Assembly (NCBI GenBank): GCA_002050435.1
Contig: MWYV01000033.1
Location: 38,010 to 102,009 of the forward strand
DNA: 64,000 nt
Direction: 5' to 3'
Origin: Chitinophagales bacterium 33-2
GTDB taxonomy: Bacteria > Bacteroidota > Bacteroidia > Chitinophagales > Chitinophagaceae
The notes under the pieces are model-generated. The model ran no database searches. It worked only from the letters and a program-made list of their open reading frames with translations, and was not told where the DNA came from. Each line of letters starts with the position of its first letter. Position 1 is the stretch's first letter. Positions 35,196 through 44,549 of the stretch are shown here, piece after piece. Position numbers and translations under genes: made by a program.

Positions 35196-37307
35196 TTATG
35201 CAGGAATCATATCCTTCACTTTTTCTCTTTCCCAGAACCTCGCCTGAATCAAAGCCTTCTTAAATAGCTTCACCACTTCATCGGCTTTGGAACCATTTAG
35301 AGAAGTTACCACACCTTTATCAACTGCAGGCTGATCAAATACCATGAGTTCCGGCAACTGGCAGGCCTCCACAAGCTTTGTCGCCTCACCCACTGCACCA
35401 ATTGGTTTACAATGTTTATACATTTCCCTGATGAAGTAAAGCACATCGCCCATCTTCATCATTTTCTCCACTGATTCTTTTCCACCCGGAATAAATACAG
35501 CATCATACAATACAGAAGCCGTGGTCATATGGTTCTTATCGGTTTTTACATCATCACCCGATGCCGACTTTCTTTTCCCCTGGTTTTTTGAAACCACTTC
35601 GCATAGGGCTCCTTCCTTTTCAATTGCTGTCTTTAAGGCACTAACAGCGGCACCATCAAAACCATCTTCCAGTAAAATGGCGACCTTCTTTCCTTTTATA
35701 GTTGAAACATTTTCTTTTCTTTCAATTGTTCTCAGGGCCGGAGAGGTTTCCGCTCTTTTCCTTCCTTTTGCTGCTTCGGAAATGGTATAAAGTTCAGTGC
35801 CTGCCGGAGCATCAACACCAATTCCCTTTGCCACCTTTTCCGCCAACGCTGAATTAATTTTTGCAAGGTGATCCACCATTCTTTTTCGCACATGCATGTG
35901 TTCAACTTTTCCCAGTTCAAAATGAAATCCTTCCACCATGTGCTGTTGTTCCACGGCCGACATGCTGTTGTAAAAGAGTTGGGCCTGACTGTAATGATCA
36001 TTGAAACTTTCGCTGCGCTGCTTGATCTTGAATCCTTCCACCCGTTCTGCATGATGAACAAATGCACCTTCATTTGCGCCGGCAGCAAACGGACAACCAC
36101 CACCCAGCGAATTGGGTGAATAGTTGATCCTGCCTTTCATATTGTTCTGACGCATGAATCCGTCCTGCTGATTATTTACCACAGGCACATGCGGCTGATT
36201 GATCGGTATCTGGGCGAAGTTGGGACCGCCCAGCCGTGTAAGCTGTGTATCCAGGTAGGAGAATAATCTTCCCTGTAACAATGGATCATTGGAAAAATCA
36301 ATTCCGGGAACCAGATTTCCAGGATGAAACGCGACCTGTTCGGTTTCAAGGAAATAATTGTCAGGGTTCCTGTTCATCGTGAGCTTTCCAACTCGTTTTA
36401 ATGGAATCAGTTCTTCTGGCCACACCTTGGTTGCGTCCAGTATATCAAAATCAAAATCAAATTCTTCGTTTTCAGAAATGATCTGCAGTGCCAGTTCAAA
36501 TTCCGGAAAATTTCCCTTTTCAATCATATCCCAAAGATCACGACGATTAAAATCAGGATCTTTACCAGCGATTTTTGATGCTTCTTCAAAAGTTATGGAG
36601 TGTACCCCTGCCAGCGGTTTCCAGTGAAATTTGCAGAAATGCGATACACCCTGCTCATTTATTAACCGGAAAGTGTGTACGCCAAATCCTTCCATTGTTG
36701 CAAAACTTCTTGGAAATGCTTTATCACTTAAAACCCACATGATCATATTCAATGTTTCAGGAGTCAGCGAAACAAAATCCCAGAAATTATCATGTGCTGC
36801 AGATGCCTGTGGAATTTCATGGTGGGGTTCCGGTTTGATCGCATGTACCAGATCGGGGAACTTGATAGCATCCTGGATAAAGAAAGGGGCCATATTATTA
36901 CCTACCAAATCGTAGTTGCCTTCTACAGTATAAAATTTGGTTGCAAATCCTCTTACGTCACGAACGGTATCAGCAGAACCTCTGGATCCCACTACAGTGG
37001 AAAACCTGGTGAAGGTTTTTGTTTCCAGCGAAGGATCGGTCAGAAATCTTGCCTTTGTGTATTGCTTCAGTGAATCATCATAAATTTTAAATACACCATG
37101 CGCTGCAGCTCCTCTTGCATGAACCACACGTTCCGGAATTCTTTCATGATCAAAATGGGTCATTTTTTCCCGGAAGTGGAAATCATCCATCAGGGTTCCA
37201 CCCCGGATGCCTGCTTTTAATGAATTGTCGTTGTCGTTAATTTTTAGTCCCTGGTCTGTTGTTAAATGTTGATGGGCCTTGTCCATAGACTGGTCATTTT
37301 TTGCCAT
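35196..37307 (-). CDS. katE: Large-subunit monofunctional catalase (KatE/HPII type)
   Basis: This catalase, 703 aa, decomposes hydrogen peroxide. The distal haem His lies in RVVHARGAAAHGVFKIY, the conserved Asn in TRFSTVVGSRGSADTVRDVRGFATKFY, and the proximal haem Tyr in GRLFSYLDTQLTRLG. Beyond about residue 540 there is a DJ-1/PfpI-like domain (GKKVAILLEDGFDGAAVSALKTAIEKEG), typical of the large HPII clade. It is divergent from a small hypothetical gene. A hairpin at 37473-37509 lies between them. Peroxide-inducible or stationary-phase regulation is usual for this class but cannot be seen here. Confidence 0.96.
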   Translation of the reverse strand: MAKNDQSMDKAHQHLTTDQGLKINDNDNSLKAGIRGGTLMDDFHFREKMTHFDHERIPERVVHARGAAAHGVFKIYDDSLKQYTKARFLTDPSLETKTFTRFSTVVGSRGSADTVRDVRGFATKFYTVEGNYDLVGNNMAPFFIQDAIKFPDLVHAIKPEPHHEIPQASAAHDNFWDFVSLTPETLNMIMWVLSDKAFPRSFATMEGFGVHTFRLINEQGVSHFCKFHWKPLAGVHSITFEEASKIAGKDPDFNRRDLWDMIEKGNFPEFELALQIISENEEFDFDFDILDATKVWPEELIPLKRVGKLTMNRNPDNYFLETEQVAFHPGNLVPGIDFSNDPLLQGRLFSYLDTQLTRLGGPNFAQIPINQPHVPVVNNQQDGFMRQNNMKGRINYSPNSLGGGCPFAAGANEGAFVHHAERVEGFKIKQRSESFNDHYSQAQLFYNSMSAVEQQHMVEGFHFELGKVEHMHVRKRMVDHLAKINSALAEKVAKGIGVDAPAGTELYTISEAAKGRKRAETSPALRTIERKENVSTIKGKKVAILLEDGFDGAAVSALKTAIEKEGALCEVVSKNQGKRKSASGDDVKTDKNHMTTASVLYDAVFIPGGKESVEKMMKMGDVLYFIREMYKHCKPIGAVGEATKLVEACQLPELMVFDQPAVDKGVVTSLNGSKADEVVKLFKKALIQARFWEREKVKDMIPA

Positions 37308-37472
37308 GCTTGTTTTTATTTTTGGGAATGAGGTAGAAAAGATAAATAATACTATAAATAGAATACCATCTTCTTCATCAGCATCTATTCAAAGATGAAC
37401 TTATCATTAAAAAATTGCTTGTATGTTTTTGCATTGTTGTTTATTTATATATTAGCCCAGCCTTAATCATAC

Positions 37473-37509
37473 ACAAAAGCTCCGTTGCCTCCGGGATAGG
37501 GGCTTTTGT
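37473..37509. promoter_or_regulatory. Hairpin ACAAAAGC/GCTTTTGT upstream of the 74-aa gene
   Basis: The 8-bp perfect arms ACAAAAGC (37473-37480) and GCTTTTGT (37502-37509) enclose a loop that also contains GC pairs. On the plus strand it is followed by ATTTTAG, a weak U-tract, so it may be a terminator for plus-strand transcription from the divergent gap. It lies 36 bp upstream of the 74-aa gene. Confidence 0.5.
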
Positions 37510-37545
37510 ATTTTAGTGATGCCGCCAATTCCATAAATTTGTTAG

Positions 37546-37770
37546 ATGACAATTTCTTTCCCGGTTTCATTCAACCTCAGCGATGGCACTCATGTATTGG
37601 TGAACCGGATTGATGAAGAGACATTTGAATTTCACCTGACACGCCTGAACAGTGAAAAACATAATTTCTATTGGAAAAGCAATTCAAATGAAATTGAAGA
37701 AAGTTATGAGACCCGGTTTGATCACTGGCAAAATGAATCGATTGAAAGATTCAGGCAGCTGTTAAATTAA
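37546..37770 (+). CDS. Small hypothetical protein, 74 aa
   Basis: The ATG opens a compact acidic protein with alternating strands (FPVSFNLSDGTHVLVNRI, TFEFHLTRL) and a C-terminal helix (RFDHWQNESIERFRQLLN). The composition is protein-like, with no long antisense overlap. There is no known domain by eye. It is divergent from the catalase gene. Its role is unknown. Confidence 0.55.
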   Translation: MTISFPVSFNLSDGTHVLVNRIDEETFEFHLTRLNSEKHNFYWKSNSNEIEESYETRFDHWQNESIERFRQLLN

Positions 37771-37985
37771 ACCATTTAACCGCAGAAGTTTTCCACAACT
37801 GTTTGTTGAATGAGTTGTTGTTCAGCGTATTATAAATTATGCCTTGGCTTCATCGTACATTTCCTATTGCAATATTTCGTTTTGCGCAATAGGTTTACAG
37901 CTGATCTACTAAGATGATCCTACCCAATTCCTGAAAAACATAGCCTCCATTACCTATGAGTATTCGTAACTCAAAAACGTACGCT

Positions 37986-38087
37986 ATGAATCAGAATCAC
38001 ATTCAAAAAGATCATGGAAAAGAGCTTTACCACACCGTGCTTGCACTGGTTGGTATTTTATCCGTTCTTTATTACCTAAACATCTAA
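37986..38087 (+). CDS. Short predicted membrane peptide, 33 aa
   Basis: ATG at 37986 opens MNQNHIQKDHGKELYHTVLA and continues VGILSVLYYLNI, ending in TAA at 38085-38087. The last 17 residues (TVLALVGILSVLYYLNI) are hydrophobic, a typical single-pass miniprotein. A clean terminator follows 25 bp downstream, which supports transcription of a short message. Small size makes this uncertain. Confidence 0.45.
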   Translation: MNQNHIQKDHGKELYHTVLALVGILSVLYYLNI

Positions 38088-38111
38088 TTTTCTCTTTTTG
38101 CAGTCCCTAAT

Positions 38112-38136
38112 CCCTGGCATTTGCCGGGGTTTTTTA
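38112..38136 (+). terminator. Terminator after the 33-aa peptide
   Basis: CCCTGGC pairs with GCCGGGG around ATTT, followed by six T residues. It is a compact, strong Rho-independent terminator 25 bp after the stop codon of the small ORF. Confidence 0.85.
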
Positions 38137-38278
38137 TGTTCTTCACACGATCATGTTAATAACCAGTGGGAACAGGTGCAAACCTGTGGATAACTCAATA
38201 TGTGACTGTAAACCATTACGATAAATGCATTTTTTCTGATTGCTGAAGGGGCTGGCATTGGATTTTATCAAGTAAGAC

Positions 38279-40372
38279 ATGCGCTCTTCAAAGCCACGTG
38301 TAATGAATATCAAAACAAAAAAAGAAATGCTTCCATTGAAGAAAATTCCTTCAAAGAAAGCGGCGGCAAAAAAGCGCAATGATCCATCGATCCGCATTGA
38401 CCTCAGGGTTGATATAAAAGACCATTCTGGTATTGTAGAACTTGCCCTGAGAAAATTTTCCATTGCAAAAAAATCAGCCATGCCGCAGGATCTAAAACCC
38501 ATGCTTGCAACACTTATCAATGCACCTTTCAATGATGCAGATTGGCAATATGAATTAAAAATCGATGGCTTCCGTGCATTGGGTTATCTGCAAGATCAAA
38601 AAGCCGAAATCCGGTCTCGCAACAACAATTCTTTCAACAAAAAATTTGCTGATGTGCACCACGCCCTTCAGAACTGGAAACTGAATGCAGTGGTGGATGG
38701 AGAAATCGCTGTGCTGAATGAAGAAGGTTACCCCGATTTCAGCAGCATACAACAATGGGATCAAAAGAAAAAAGGCAAACTGGTGTTTTATGTTTTTGAT
38801 TTGCTATGGGTGGAAGGATGGAACATTATGAATGAACCTCTTTACAAAAGAAGAGCATTGTTAAAACAACTTGTGCCGGATGATGGTGTGATCCGTTTCA
38901 GTGATCATATAGATGAAATCGGGATCGATTTCTTTGAACTTACCAAACAAAACAACCTTGAAGGCATCATAGCCAAACAACGTGATGCTGCATATTATCC
39001 CGACAGCCGGTCCAAATCCTGGCTAAAAATAAAAGCAGAACAAAAACATGAAGCGGTGGTATGTGGCTTCACCAAAAAAAAAGATACCGACAGAATTTTC
39101 AGTTCCCTTGTTCTTGGAATTTATGAAAAAGGAAAACTGGTTTTCATTGGGCAGGCAGGCACTGGATTTTCGCAATCGGTACAGCAGGACCTCATGAAAA
39201 AAATGAAGCCACACCAAACACGGAAATGTCCTTTTACTTCCGAACCTGTTTTATCAGATAAAGTGGTGTGGCTGAAACCATTTCTTGTCTGTGAAGTAAA
39301 GTACACTGAAAGAACTAGCGAAGGATTGATGCGCCATGCTTCCTTCCAGGGTTTGCGGGAAGACAAAGCTGCATTTGAATTGAATACTGAAATGCCTGTT
39401 GAAATTAAATCGATCTTACCTGAAACAGAAGAAGAGGAGGATATACTGGTAGAACCAAAGCTGGAACAACTGGTGACTTTCATTGATGACCATGAAATGA
39501 AATTTACCAACCTCACCAAACTATACTGGCCTAAAGAAAAATATACTAAAGGCGATTTGCTGAATTATTATTACAGTATGGCGGATTATATCATGCCGTA
39601 TATGAAGGATAGGCCTCAATCGCTGAATCGCTTTCCCGGAGGGATTGAAGGGGAAAGTTTCTATCATAAGAATATGGGTGGCAAGGTTGATAAATGGCTG
39701 AAAACGTTTGAACGTTTCAGTGAGTCCAGTGGAGCACCAAAAGATTTCCTGATCTGCACGAATACTGCTTCACTGTTGTATATGGCCAATCTTGGTTGCA
39801 TTGAAATGAATCCATGGCATTCAAGAGTTCATCTTCCCCATGCGCCTGACTGGTCGGTGATTGATCTTGATCCCGGCGATATTTCTTTTGAGAAAGTAAT
39901 TGAAACAGCCCGTGTTGTTGGAGACATACTGAACACATTACAAATACCTTCTTTTCCAAAAACTTCTGGCTCCACCGGCATTCATATCTATATTCCACTG
40001 GGAGCTAAATACAATTACGAACAATCCAAACAACTCGCCGAATTGATTGCAAATCTGGTACATGAAGAACTTCCTGATTTTACCAGTCTTGTGAGGAATC
40101 CACAAAAGCGCAAAGACAAAATTTATATAGATTATTTACAGAACCGGCCCATTCAAACCATTTGCGCACCTTATTCGGTGCGACCGAAACCAGGTGCCAC
40201 TGCCAGCGCACCATTACATTGGGATGAAGTAAAAACAGGATTGAAAATGGAACATTTCACGATGAAGAATATGCTCGAACGTGTACGCGCTGAAGGTGAT
40301 CTTTTCAAAGGGGTAATGGGTAAAGGAATAGATTTGAACAAAGTGCTGAAAGGCCTGGCTAACCTGATCTGA
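38279..40372 (+). CDS. ligD: DNA ligase D (ligase-polymerase form, no phosphoesterase domain)
   Basis: LigD repairs double-strand breaks by bacterial non-homologous end joining with Ku. This 697-aa protein begins with a Lys-rich leader (about 60 residues) that contains no recognisable 3'-phosphoesterase domain. The ATP-dependent ligase domain follows (adenylated Lys in YELKIDGFRALGYL, then EGIIAKQRDAAYYPDSRSKSWLKIK). The primase-polymerase domain is at the C-terminus, from about residue 415 (PKEKYTKGDLLNYYYSMADYIMPYMKDRPQSLNRFPGG, VIDLDPGDISFEKVI). No ku gene is in the window. Two starts exist: 38279 and an ATG at 38303. Confidence 0.93.
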   Translation: MRSSKPRVMNIKTKKEMLPLKKIPSKKAAAKKRNDPSIRIDLRVDIKDHSGIVELALRKFSIAKKSAMPQDLKPMLATLINAPFNDADWQYELKIDGFRALGYLQDQKAEIRSRNNNSFNKKFADVHHALQNWKLNAVVDGEIAVLNEEGYPDFSSIQQWDQKKKGKLVFYVFDLLWVEGWNIMNEPLYKRRALLKQLVPDDGVIRFSDHIDEIGIDFFELTKQNNLEGIIAKQRDAAYYPDSRSKSWLKIKAEQKHEAVVCGFTKKKDTDRIFSSLVLGIYEKGKLVFIGQAGTGFSQSVQQDLMKKMKPHQTRKCPFTSEPVLSDKVVWLKPFLVCEVKYTERTSEGLMRHASFQGLREDKAAFELNTEMPVEIKSILPETEEEEDILVEPKLEQLVTFIDDHEMKFTNLTKLYWPKEKYTKGDLLNYYYSMADYIMPYMKDRPQSLNRFPGGIEGESFYHKNMGGKVDKWLKTFERFSESSGAPKDFLICTNTASLLYMANLGCIEMNPWHSRVHLPHAPDWSVIDLDPGDISFEKVIETARVVGDILNTLQIPSFPKTSGSTGIHIYIPLGAKYNYEQSKQLAELIANLVHEELPDFTSLVRNPQKRKDKIYIDYLQNRPIQTICAPYSVRPKPGATASAPLHWDEVKTGLKMEHFTMKNMLERVRAEGDLFKGVMGKGIDLNKVLKGLANLI

Positions 40373-41485
40373 TTAAGTTGACCCCTTTTTTTTCTTATTG
40401 CTGAACATGCCTTTAATCTTTTGAATAATTCCACTACCTTCTTCTTTCTTTTCCTCGCCAATTAAAAACCCATAAGGTTGTAAGGGCGCAACCCTGTCAA
40501 AAATTATTTTGGCAATGCCCATCACCGGAATGGCCAGTATCATTCCAGGAATGCCCCAGATGAATTCACCTGCGACCAAACCAAGGATGGTAAACAGCGG
40601 ATGCACATTCACCTCTCTCCCCACAACCAGAGGTTCAAGGAAATAGGTCTGGAAGAATTGCACGATGCTATAGGTAATCACAATTCCAATTAACACACTG
40701 TTATCGCCACCCTGTGCAAGGGTAACAACCAGGGTTAGGACTACGCCTGCCAGGTTTCCTACAAAAGGAACGATTTCAAGAAGTCCGCAGATGATGGCGA
40801 AGAAATAGGAATTTTTTACACCTGCAATAGTAAATCCAATTCCATACATCACCCATAATGCTGCGATCATCATGGCAAGTCCGGTTAAGTATTTATGTGC
40901 CACTTTTCTTCCGCTCTGCATCATTTCTTTTGCTTTGGCCTGCTTACCTGCGTCAACTCTTATCATTACAAATTTCTTAAGGTGCGACCTGAAGTACATG
41001 AACATGAAAATATACACAAGGATCAGGATCACATTTGTAAGTGCAGAACCAATTGAAAGCAGCGAGCCTTTGATCAGTGAATTGATCATTGTGTTTGAAG
41101 ACGCTTTCTGTTCCTCGATGATCTCTTCCTGTTTTTGTTGAGAAATACCCAGGGTTTTATTGGCAAACTGCCGAAGCTCATTGAACTTTTCGGCAATATT
41201 TTTTTCCAGCTGGTCTGATTGTTTGGAGATTTCAGAAACCTGCCATGCAAGTAAACCACCTATGATGCAAACCACAATCACCAAAACAAGAATGGACAAA
41301 AGCGTTGCAAATCCTCTACCCATTCCTTTTTCTTCCAGTTTCATGGATATGGGTAATAAAACCATTGCAAATATGGCTGCAAATACTACCGGAACCAGGA
41401 AAGGCTTCGCTGTTACCAGAAAAAGATAAGCAAGTGTAATAAATAAAAGCAGTTGAATGGGTTTGGCCAGTGCTCCTTCTTTCAT
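40373..41485 (-). CDS. AI-2E family (PerM-type) inner-membrane permease
   Basis: This 370-aa protein has about eight membrane helices and the family hallmark PFVGNLAGVVLTLVVTLAQGGDNSVLIGIVITYSIVQFFQTYFLEPLVVGREVNVHPLFTILGLVAGEFIWGIPGMILAIPVMGIAKIIFD. Despite its name the family exports diverse small molecules, and many members have no tie to autoinducer-2. It ends one base after the convergent ligD gene, so the two stops almost meet. The transported molecule is unknown. Confidence 0.9.
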   Translation of the reverse strand: MKEGALAKPIQLLLFITLAYLFLVTAKPFLVPVVFAAIFAMVLLPISMKLEEKGMGRGFATLLSILVLVIVVCIIGGLLAWQVSEISKQSDQLEKNIAEKFNELRQFANKTLGISQQKQEEIIEEQKASSNTMINSLIKGSLLSIGSALTNVILILVYIFMFMYFRSHLKKFVMIRVDAGKQAKAKEMMQSGRKVAHKYLTGLAMMIAALWVMYGIGFTIAGVKNSYFFAIICGLLEIVPFVGNLAGVVLTLVVTLAQGGDNSVLIGIVITYSIVQFFQTYFLEPLVVGREVNVHPLFTILGLVAGEFIWGIPGMILAIPVMGIAKIIFDRVAPLQPYGFLIGEEKKEEGSGIIQKIKGMFSNKKKKGST

Positions 41486-41900
41486 GATTGGATGAATATA
41501 AGAATTATACCAGATGGTTGAAGGTGGTTGTTGAAGGGTGGCTGTGGGAGCTGTGATGATATTGGGTGTGTTGAATGTTGTTGAAAGGCTGTTGAACGGT
41601 GGTTTGAGGAAGCGGAGATGATAAGGGATTGTTGAACGGTTGTTGAAGGCCGCCGCGATTATAAGGCTGGTTAAAACAATTTGAGCACAACCTTATTGAG
41701 CTTTTGCAGTGATCAGAGCTTAATGTTTTCTACTTAGAAGTTTTGAATAATGGTTTGAAAGCTTTAATAAATTTCAGGACGCAATATATTTACGAAGTGA
41801 TTGTTAGACCGATATAGAATAGGCGGGCTGGCAACAACGACCCTCAGCATTTAATAACAATATTAAACCTGTTGTTCGTTCTTCCTGAAAAACCAATATA
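41486..41900. repeat. Gene-free stretch with GTTGTTGAA repeats
   Basis: Between the divergent permease and T9SS genes, 41510-41690 contains many degenerate copies of GGTTGTTGAA(C/G)GG, mixed with purine-rich spacers. A short ORF here (41505-41690) is simply the translation of the repeats. The remaining 200 bp, A/T-rich, should hold the promoter of the plus-strand gene. Confidence 0.8.
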
Positions 41901-43214
41901 ATGCTCCAATATCCCCGGGCTGTAAGCAAAGCTGTATTGTCTTTGTTGGCCTACTTCTTTGTATCCTTTCCCTCTATAGGGCAAGGAGTACATGTATTTC
42001 AAGGTGCGGAATACGCAACCTTCAATCAATTTTCATTAAATACGGCTCCAGGCGTGGTGTGGTCCTCGGAACGATCCCAGAATCCCGGATATTTTAGTGC
42101 AATTGCAGACGCAATCTATTCGGGATCGGCTGCATCCTCAACCTTCCTGGTAAATGGTTATGTAAAATATTACAGGACCACAACTGCATCAGTACAGAGT
42201 TTCTTATTTCCAGTTGGACAAGGCACTGATTACCGTCCGGTTGAAATTTCCGGAACAATCCCTGCTAATTCTGTTTTTGCAACGGCATGGTTTAATGGTG
42301 ATCCGGGAACGGTGTTGGATCCTACTGACGGCACTACGCATGACCGTAACAGCATGGGTCCTGGAGTGGTGTACGTTGTACCCACAGGATTCTGGGACTG
42401 GCAAACAATTGCAGGAGTGGCAAACGGGATGGTCATTACAACCCGTATTCCAAATGTTTCGGCATTTGTCCACCCTTCCGACCTGGTTCTTTTAGGATGG
42501 GATGGAACCCGTTGGATCAATTTAAGTGGCGCTGCAGGAACCGGACCTTATACAAATAACTGGGCAAACGGAAATACTGAAGGATCCCTGCTTTCAGGCA
42601 GCTGGCAACCAGGTATTACTGCGCTGGCTATAGGTTCCCGGTCTTTTGTTCTTCCCATTAAACTCGAAAGCTTCACAGGAAAAATAAATGGGTGTACAGC
42701 ATCGATCTCGTGGAAAACGTCAGAGGAAGTAAATACAAGTCACTTTATTGTGCAATCAACCACAAACGGTATGCAATGGAAATCTGTTTCAACGATCAGT
42801 GCACAGGGCTTTGGTTTTGGTAAAGAATATTATTTCCATATCGCGCAAAATGAAAAATCAGTTCGCTACCGGCTGCTAATGGCCGACAATGACGGGCAGG
42901 TTAAATTCAGCCCGGTAATTAGTTTAACCAGCTTATGCGGAGGGAGCGAAACGCTGACAGTATATCCAAACCCAATAACAGCCGGCACAGGTATCCTTCA
43001 AATACAAATGCAAAGCCAGCAGCAACAAAAAGCCATTGTATTGTTGCAAAATTCAGCAGGCCAGGTAATTGAAAAACGCAACATTATCCTTGAAAAAGGT
43101 ATTAATAACATCAGCCTTTCAACAGCAAGTTTAATTCAAGGCACTTATATGCTGACCGTTACCGGGGATAATGGCGAACGCTTATACCCCTTGCAAAAGA
43201 TCATTAGAAAATAA
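41901..43214 (+). CDS. Exported protein with T9SS type-A sorting domain
   Basis: This 437-aa protein has a signal peptide (VLSLLAYFFVSFPSIGQG). The first half is a beta-rich, unannotated region with GVWSSERSQNPGYFS-like repeats. From about residue 250 it becomes a fibronectin-like stretch (LPIKLESFTGKINGCTASISWKTSEEVNTSHFIVQSTTNG) that commonly precedes the sorting module. The C-terminus has the T9SS sorting domain: YPNPITAGTGILQIQ... then GTYMLTVTGDNGERLYPLQKIIRK. It should be secreted through the type IX system and anchored at the surface. The specific role cannot be read. Confidence 0.85.
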   Translation: MLQYPRAVSKAVLSLLAYFFVSFPSIGQGVHVFQGAEYATFNQFSLNTAPGVVWSSERSQNPGYFSAIADAIYSGSAASSTFLVNGYVKYYRTTTASVQSFLFPVGQGTDYRPVEISGTIPANSVFATAWFNGDPGTVLDPTDGTTHDRNSMGPGVVYVVPTGFWDWQTIAGVANGMVITTRIPNVSAFVHPSDLVLLGWDGTRWINLSGAAGTGPYTNNWANGNTEGSLLSGSWQPGITALAIGSRSFVLPIKLESFTGKINGCTASISWKTSEEVNTSHFIVQSTTNGMQWKSVSTISAQGFGFGKEYYFHIAQNEKSVRYRLLMADNDGQVKFSPVISLTSLCGGSETLTVYPNPITAGTGILQIQMQSQQQQKAIVLLQNSAGQVIEKRNIILEKGINNISLSTASLIQGTYMLTVTGDNGERLYPLQKIIRK

Positions 43215-43245
43215 ATCCAATCATCCATCATAGAAAAACAATTGT

Positions 43246-44286
43246 ATGAAATCCCTCCTTCTCCTTATTAATCTTTTTGTAATTCTGACACAGGCCAGTG
43301 CACAAATAAAAACCGGTGCCAACCCATCCACGATTGGCAATGGTCAGTTACTGGAGTTAGAAAAATCCGGACAAAGGGCCGGATTAAAACTCGCTGAAGT
43401 GGCGCTTACAAGTGCTACAGATCTTACAACCGTAAACATTGCTTCCGGTGCAATTGGTACAATGCTTTGGAATACCGGAACCGGAGGAGTTTCACCTGCA
43501 GGAATTTACATTTGGACAGGAAGTGCATGGGTGCAGGCAAAAACAGATAATTTATACAATGCTAATGGTACTCTAACAGGAAACCGCACCATTGCACTGG
43601 GAACTAACACAATTGCATTTACCAGTACAACGGGTAGCGGTACCAGTCATTTTACTATTGATGGATCCACCTTTAATGTTGATGCAAATAATAATAGAAT
43701 AGGCATAGGAACCAACGCACCTACAAATAACCTTGAGATCAATGGTTCAGGAGGTAGCGGAACCGGGCTTAAAATGGCAACAGGTGCGGCATCCGGAAAG
43801 GTGCTTACATCAGATGCTTCAGGAAATGCATCCTGGCAAACAGGCAGTGTGGTTGTTTATTCTGAAATTCATGGGTCCTCGGGTAGCGGCATAACTTATA
43901 ATGCGGATGCAAAGCTTACAGAGCTCAGTACTACCAAAGCCGATAACGTAAAAGCACTTTATGGTAACAGTTTTGGGTGGGATAACATCAACAAAAGATG
44001 GGTGGCACCTTTTACCGGAAAATACAGAGTGACCATCAATGGCTATTTTAATGCTATTACCAACGTGCTAAACCCAAGAATATATGCCTATAAAAATGGA
44101 ACAGAAACCTGCGGAATCGTATCTGTGACACAGCCGAATGGATCAAGCGATATCTCAAGTTCAACATCAGCCATTATAAGTTTAAATGCCGGAGAATATG
44201 TTGAATTCCGCGCAGGTTCAGGAAGTGCATCGCGCCTTTATATGCACGACTACCATACATTTATCAGGATAGAATCTGTAGAGTAA
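43246..44286 (+). CDS. Exported protein with C1q/TNF-like C-terminal domain
   Basis: This 346-aa protein has a signal peptide (MKSLLLLINLFVILTQASAQ). The first 190 residues are repetitive and Gly/Thr/Asn-rich (the TGSGTSHFTIDGSTFNVDANNNRIGIGTNAPTNNLEINGSGGSGTG stretch is typical of phage-tail-like head domains). The last 140 residues form a C1q-like jelly roll (KRWVAPFTGKYRVTINGYFNA, NAGEYVEFRAGSGSASRLYMHDYHTFIRIESVE). It starts 32 bp after the T9SS-type gene, so it is probably co-expressed with it. It may bind other surface proteins or glycans; that is inference. Confidence 0.65.
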   Translation: MKSLLLLINLFVILTQASAQIKTGANPSTIGNGQLLELEKSGQRAGLKLAEVALTSATDLTTVNIASGAIGTMLWNTGTGGVSPAGIYIWTGSAWVQAKTDNLYNANGTLTGNRTIALGTNTIAFTSTTGSGTSHFTIDGSTFNVDANNNRIGIGTNAPTNNLEINGSGGSGTGLKMATGAASGKVLTSDASGNASWQTGSVVVYSEIHGSSGSGITYNADAKLTELSTTKADNVKALYGNSFGWDNINKRWVAPFTGKYRVTINGYFNAITNVLNPRIYAYKNGTETCGIVSVTQPNGSSDISSSTSAIISLNAGEYVEFRAGSGSASRLYMHDYHTFIRIESVE

Positions 44287-44319
44287 TATAGTTGGAAGTG
44301 GGGAGTTTTGGGATTGCTG

Positions 44320-44548
44320 CCTGTTGTTGAATGGTTGTTGAAGGCAGTCTGAGGGAGCAAGCAATACGTGGGATTGTTGAACGGTTGTTGAAAGCAGGCG
44401 CGGGGAGCGGCGATGATAATAGGAGTGTTGAATGGTTGTTGAAGGCAGTAAGCTGGAGCAAGCGGAATTTGGGATTGTTGAATGGTTATTGAAATTTCAA
44501 CCACTATTCAACTATTATTCAACCACTATTCAACCACTATTCAACCAC
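44320..44548. repeat. Opposed TTGAATGG / CCACTATTCAA repeats forming a large hairpin
   Basis: Degenerate GTTGAATGGTTGTTGAAGG units run through 44320-44490, and the inverted unit CAACCACTATT (11 bp) repeats at 44498-44545. The switch in orientation at about 44490 creates an inverted repeat around GTTGAATGGTTATTGAAA. It fills the space between converging genes, so it may act as a two-way terminator. Confidence 0.75.
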
Positions 44549-44549
44549 T

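Noticed and set aside
35031..35267. 78-aa ORF overlapping the catalase end
   Set aside because: It runs across the terminator and antisense to catalase, with no protein-like features.
41505..41690. 61-aa ORF in the gap before the T9SS gene
   Set aside because: It is low-complexity translation of GTTGAAGG repeats.
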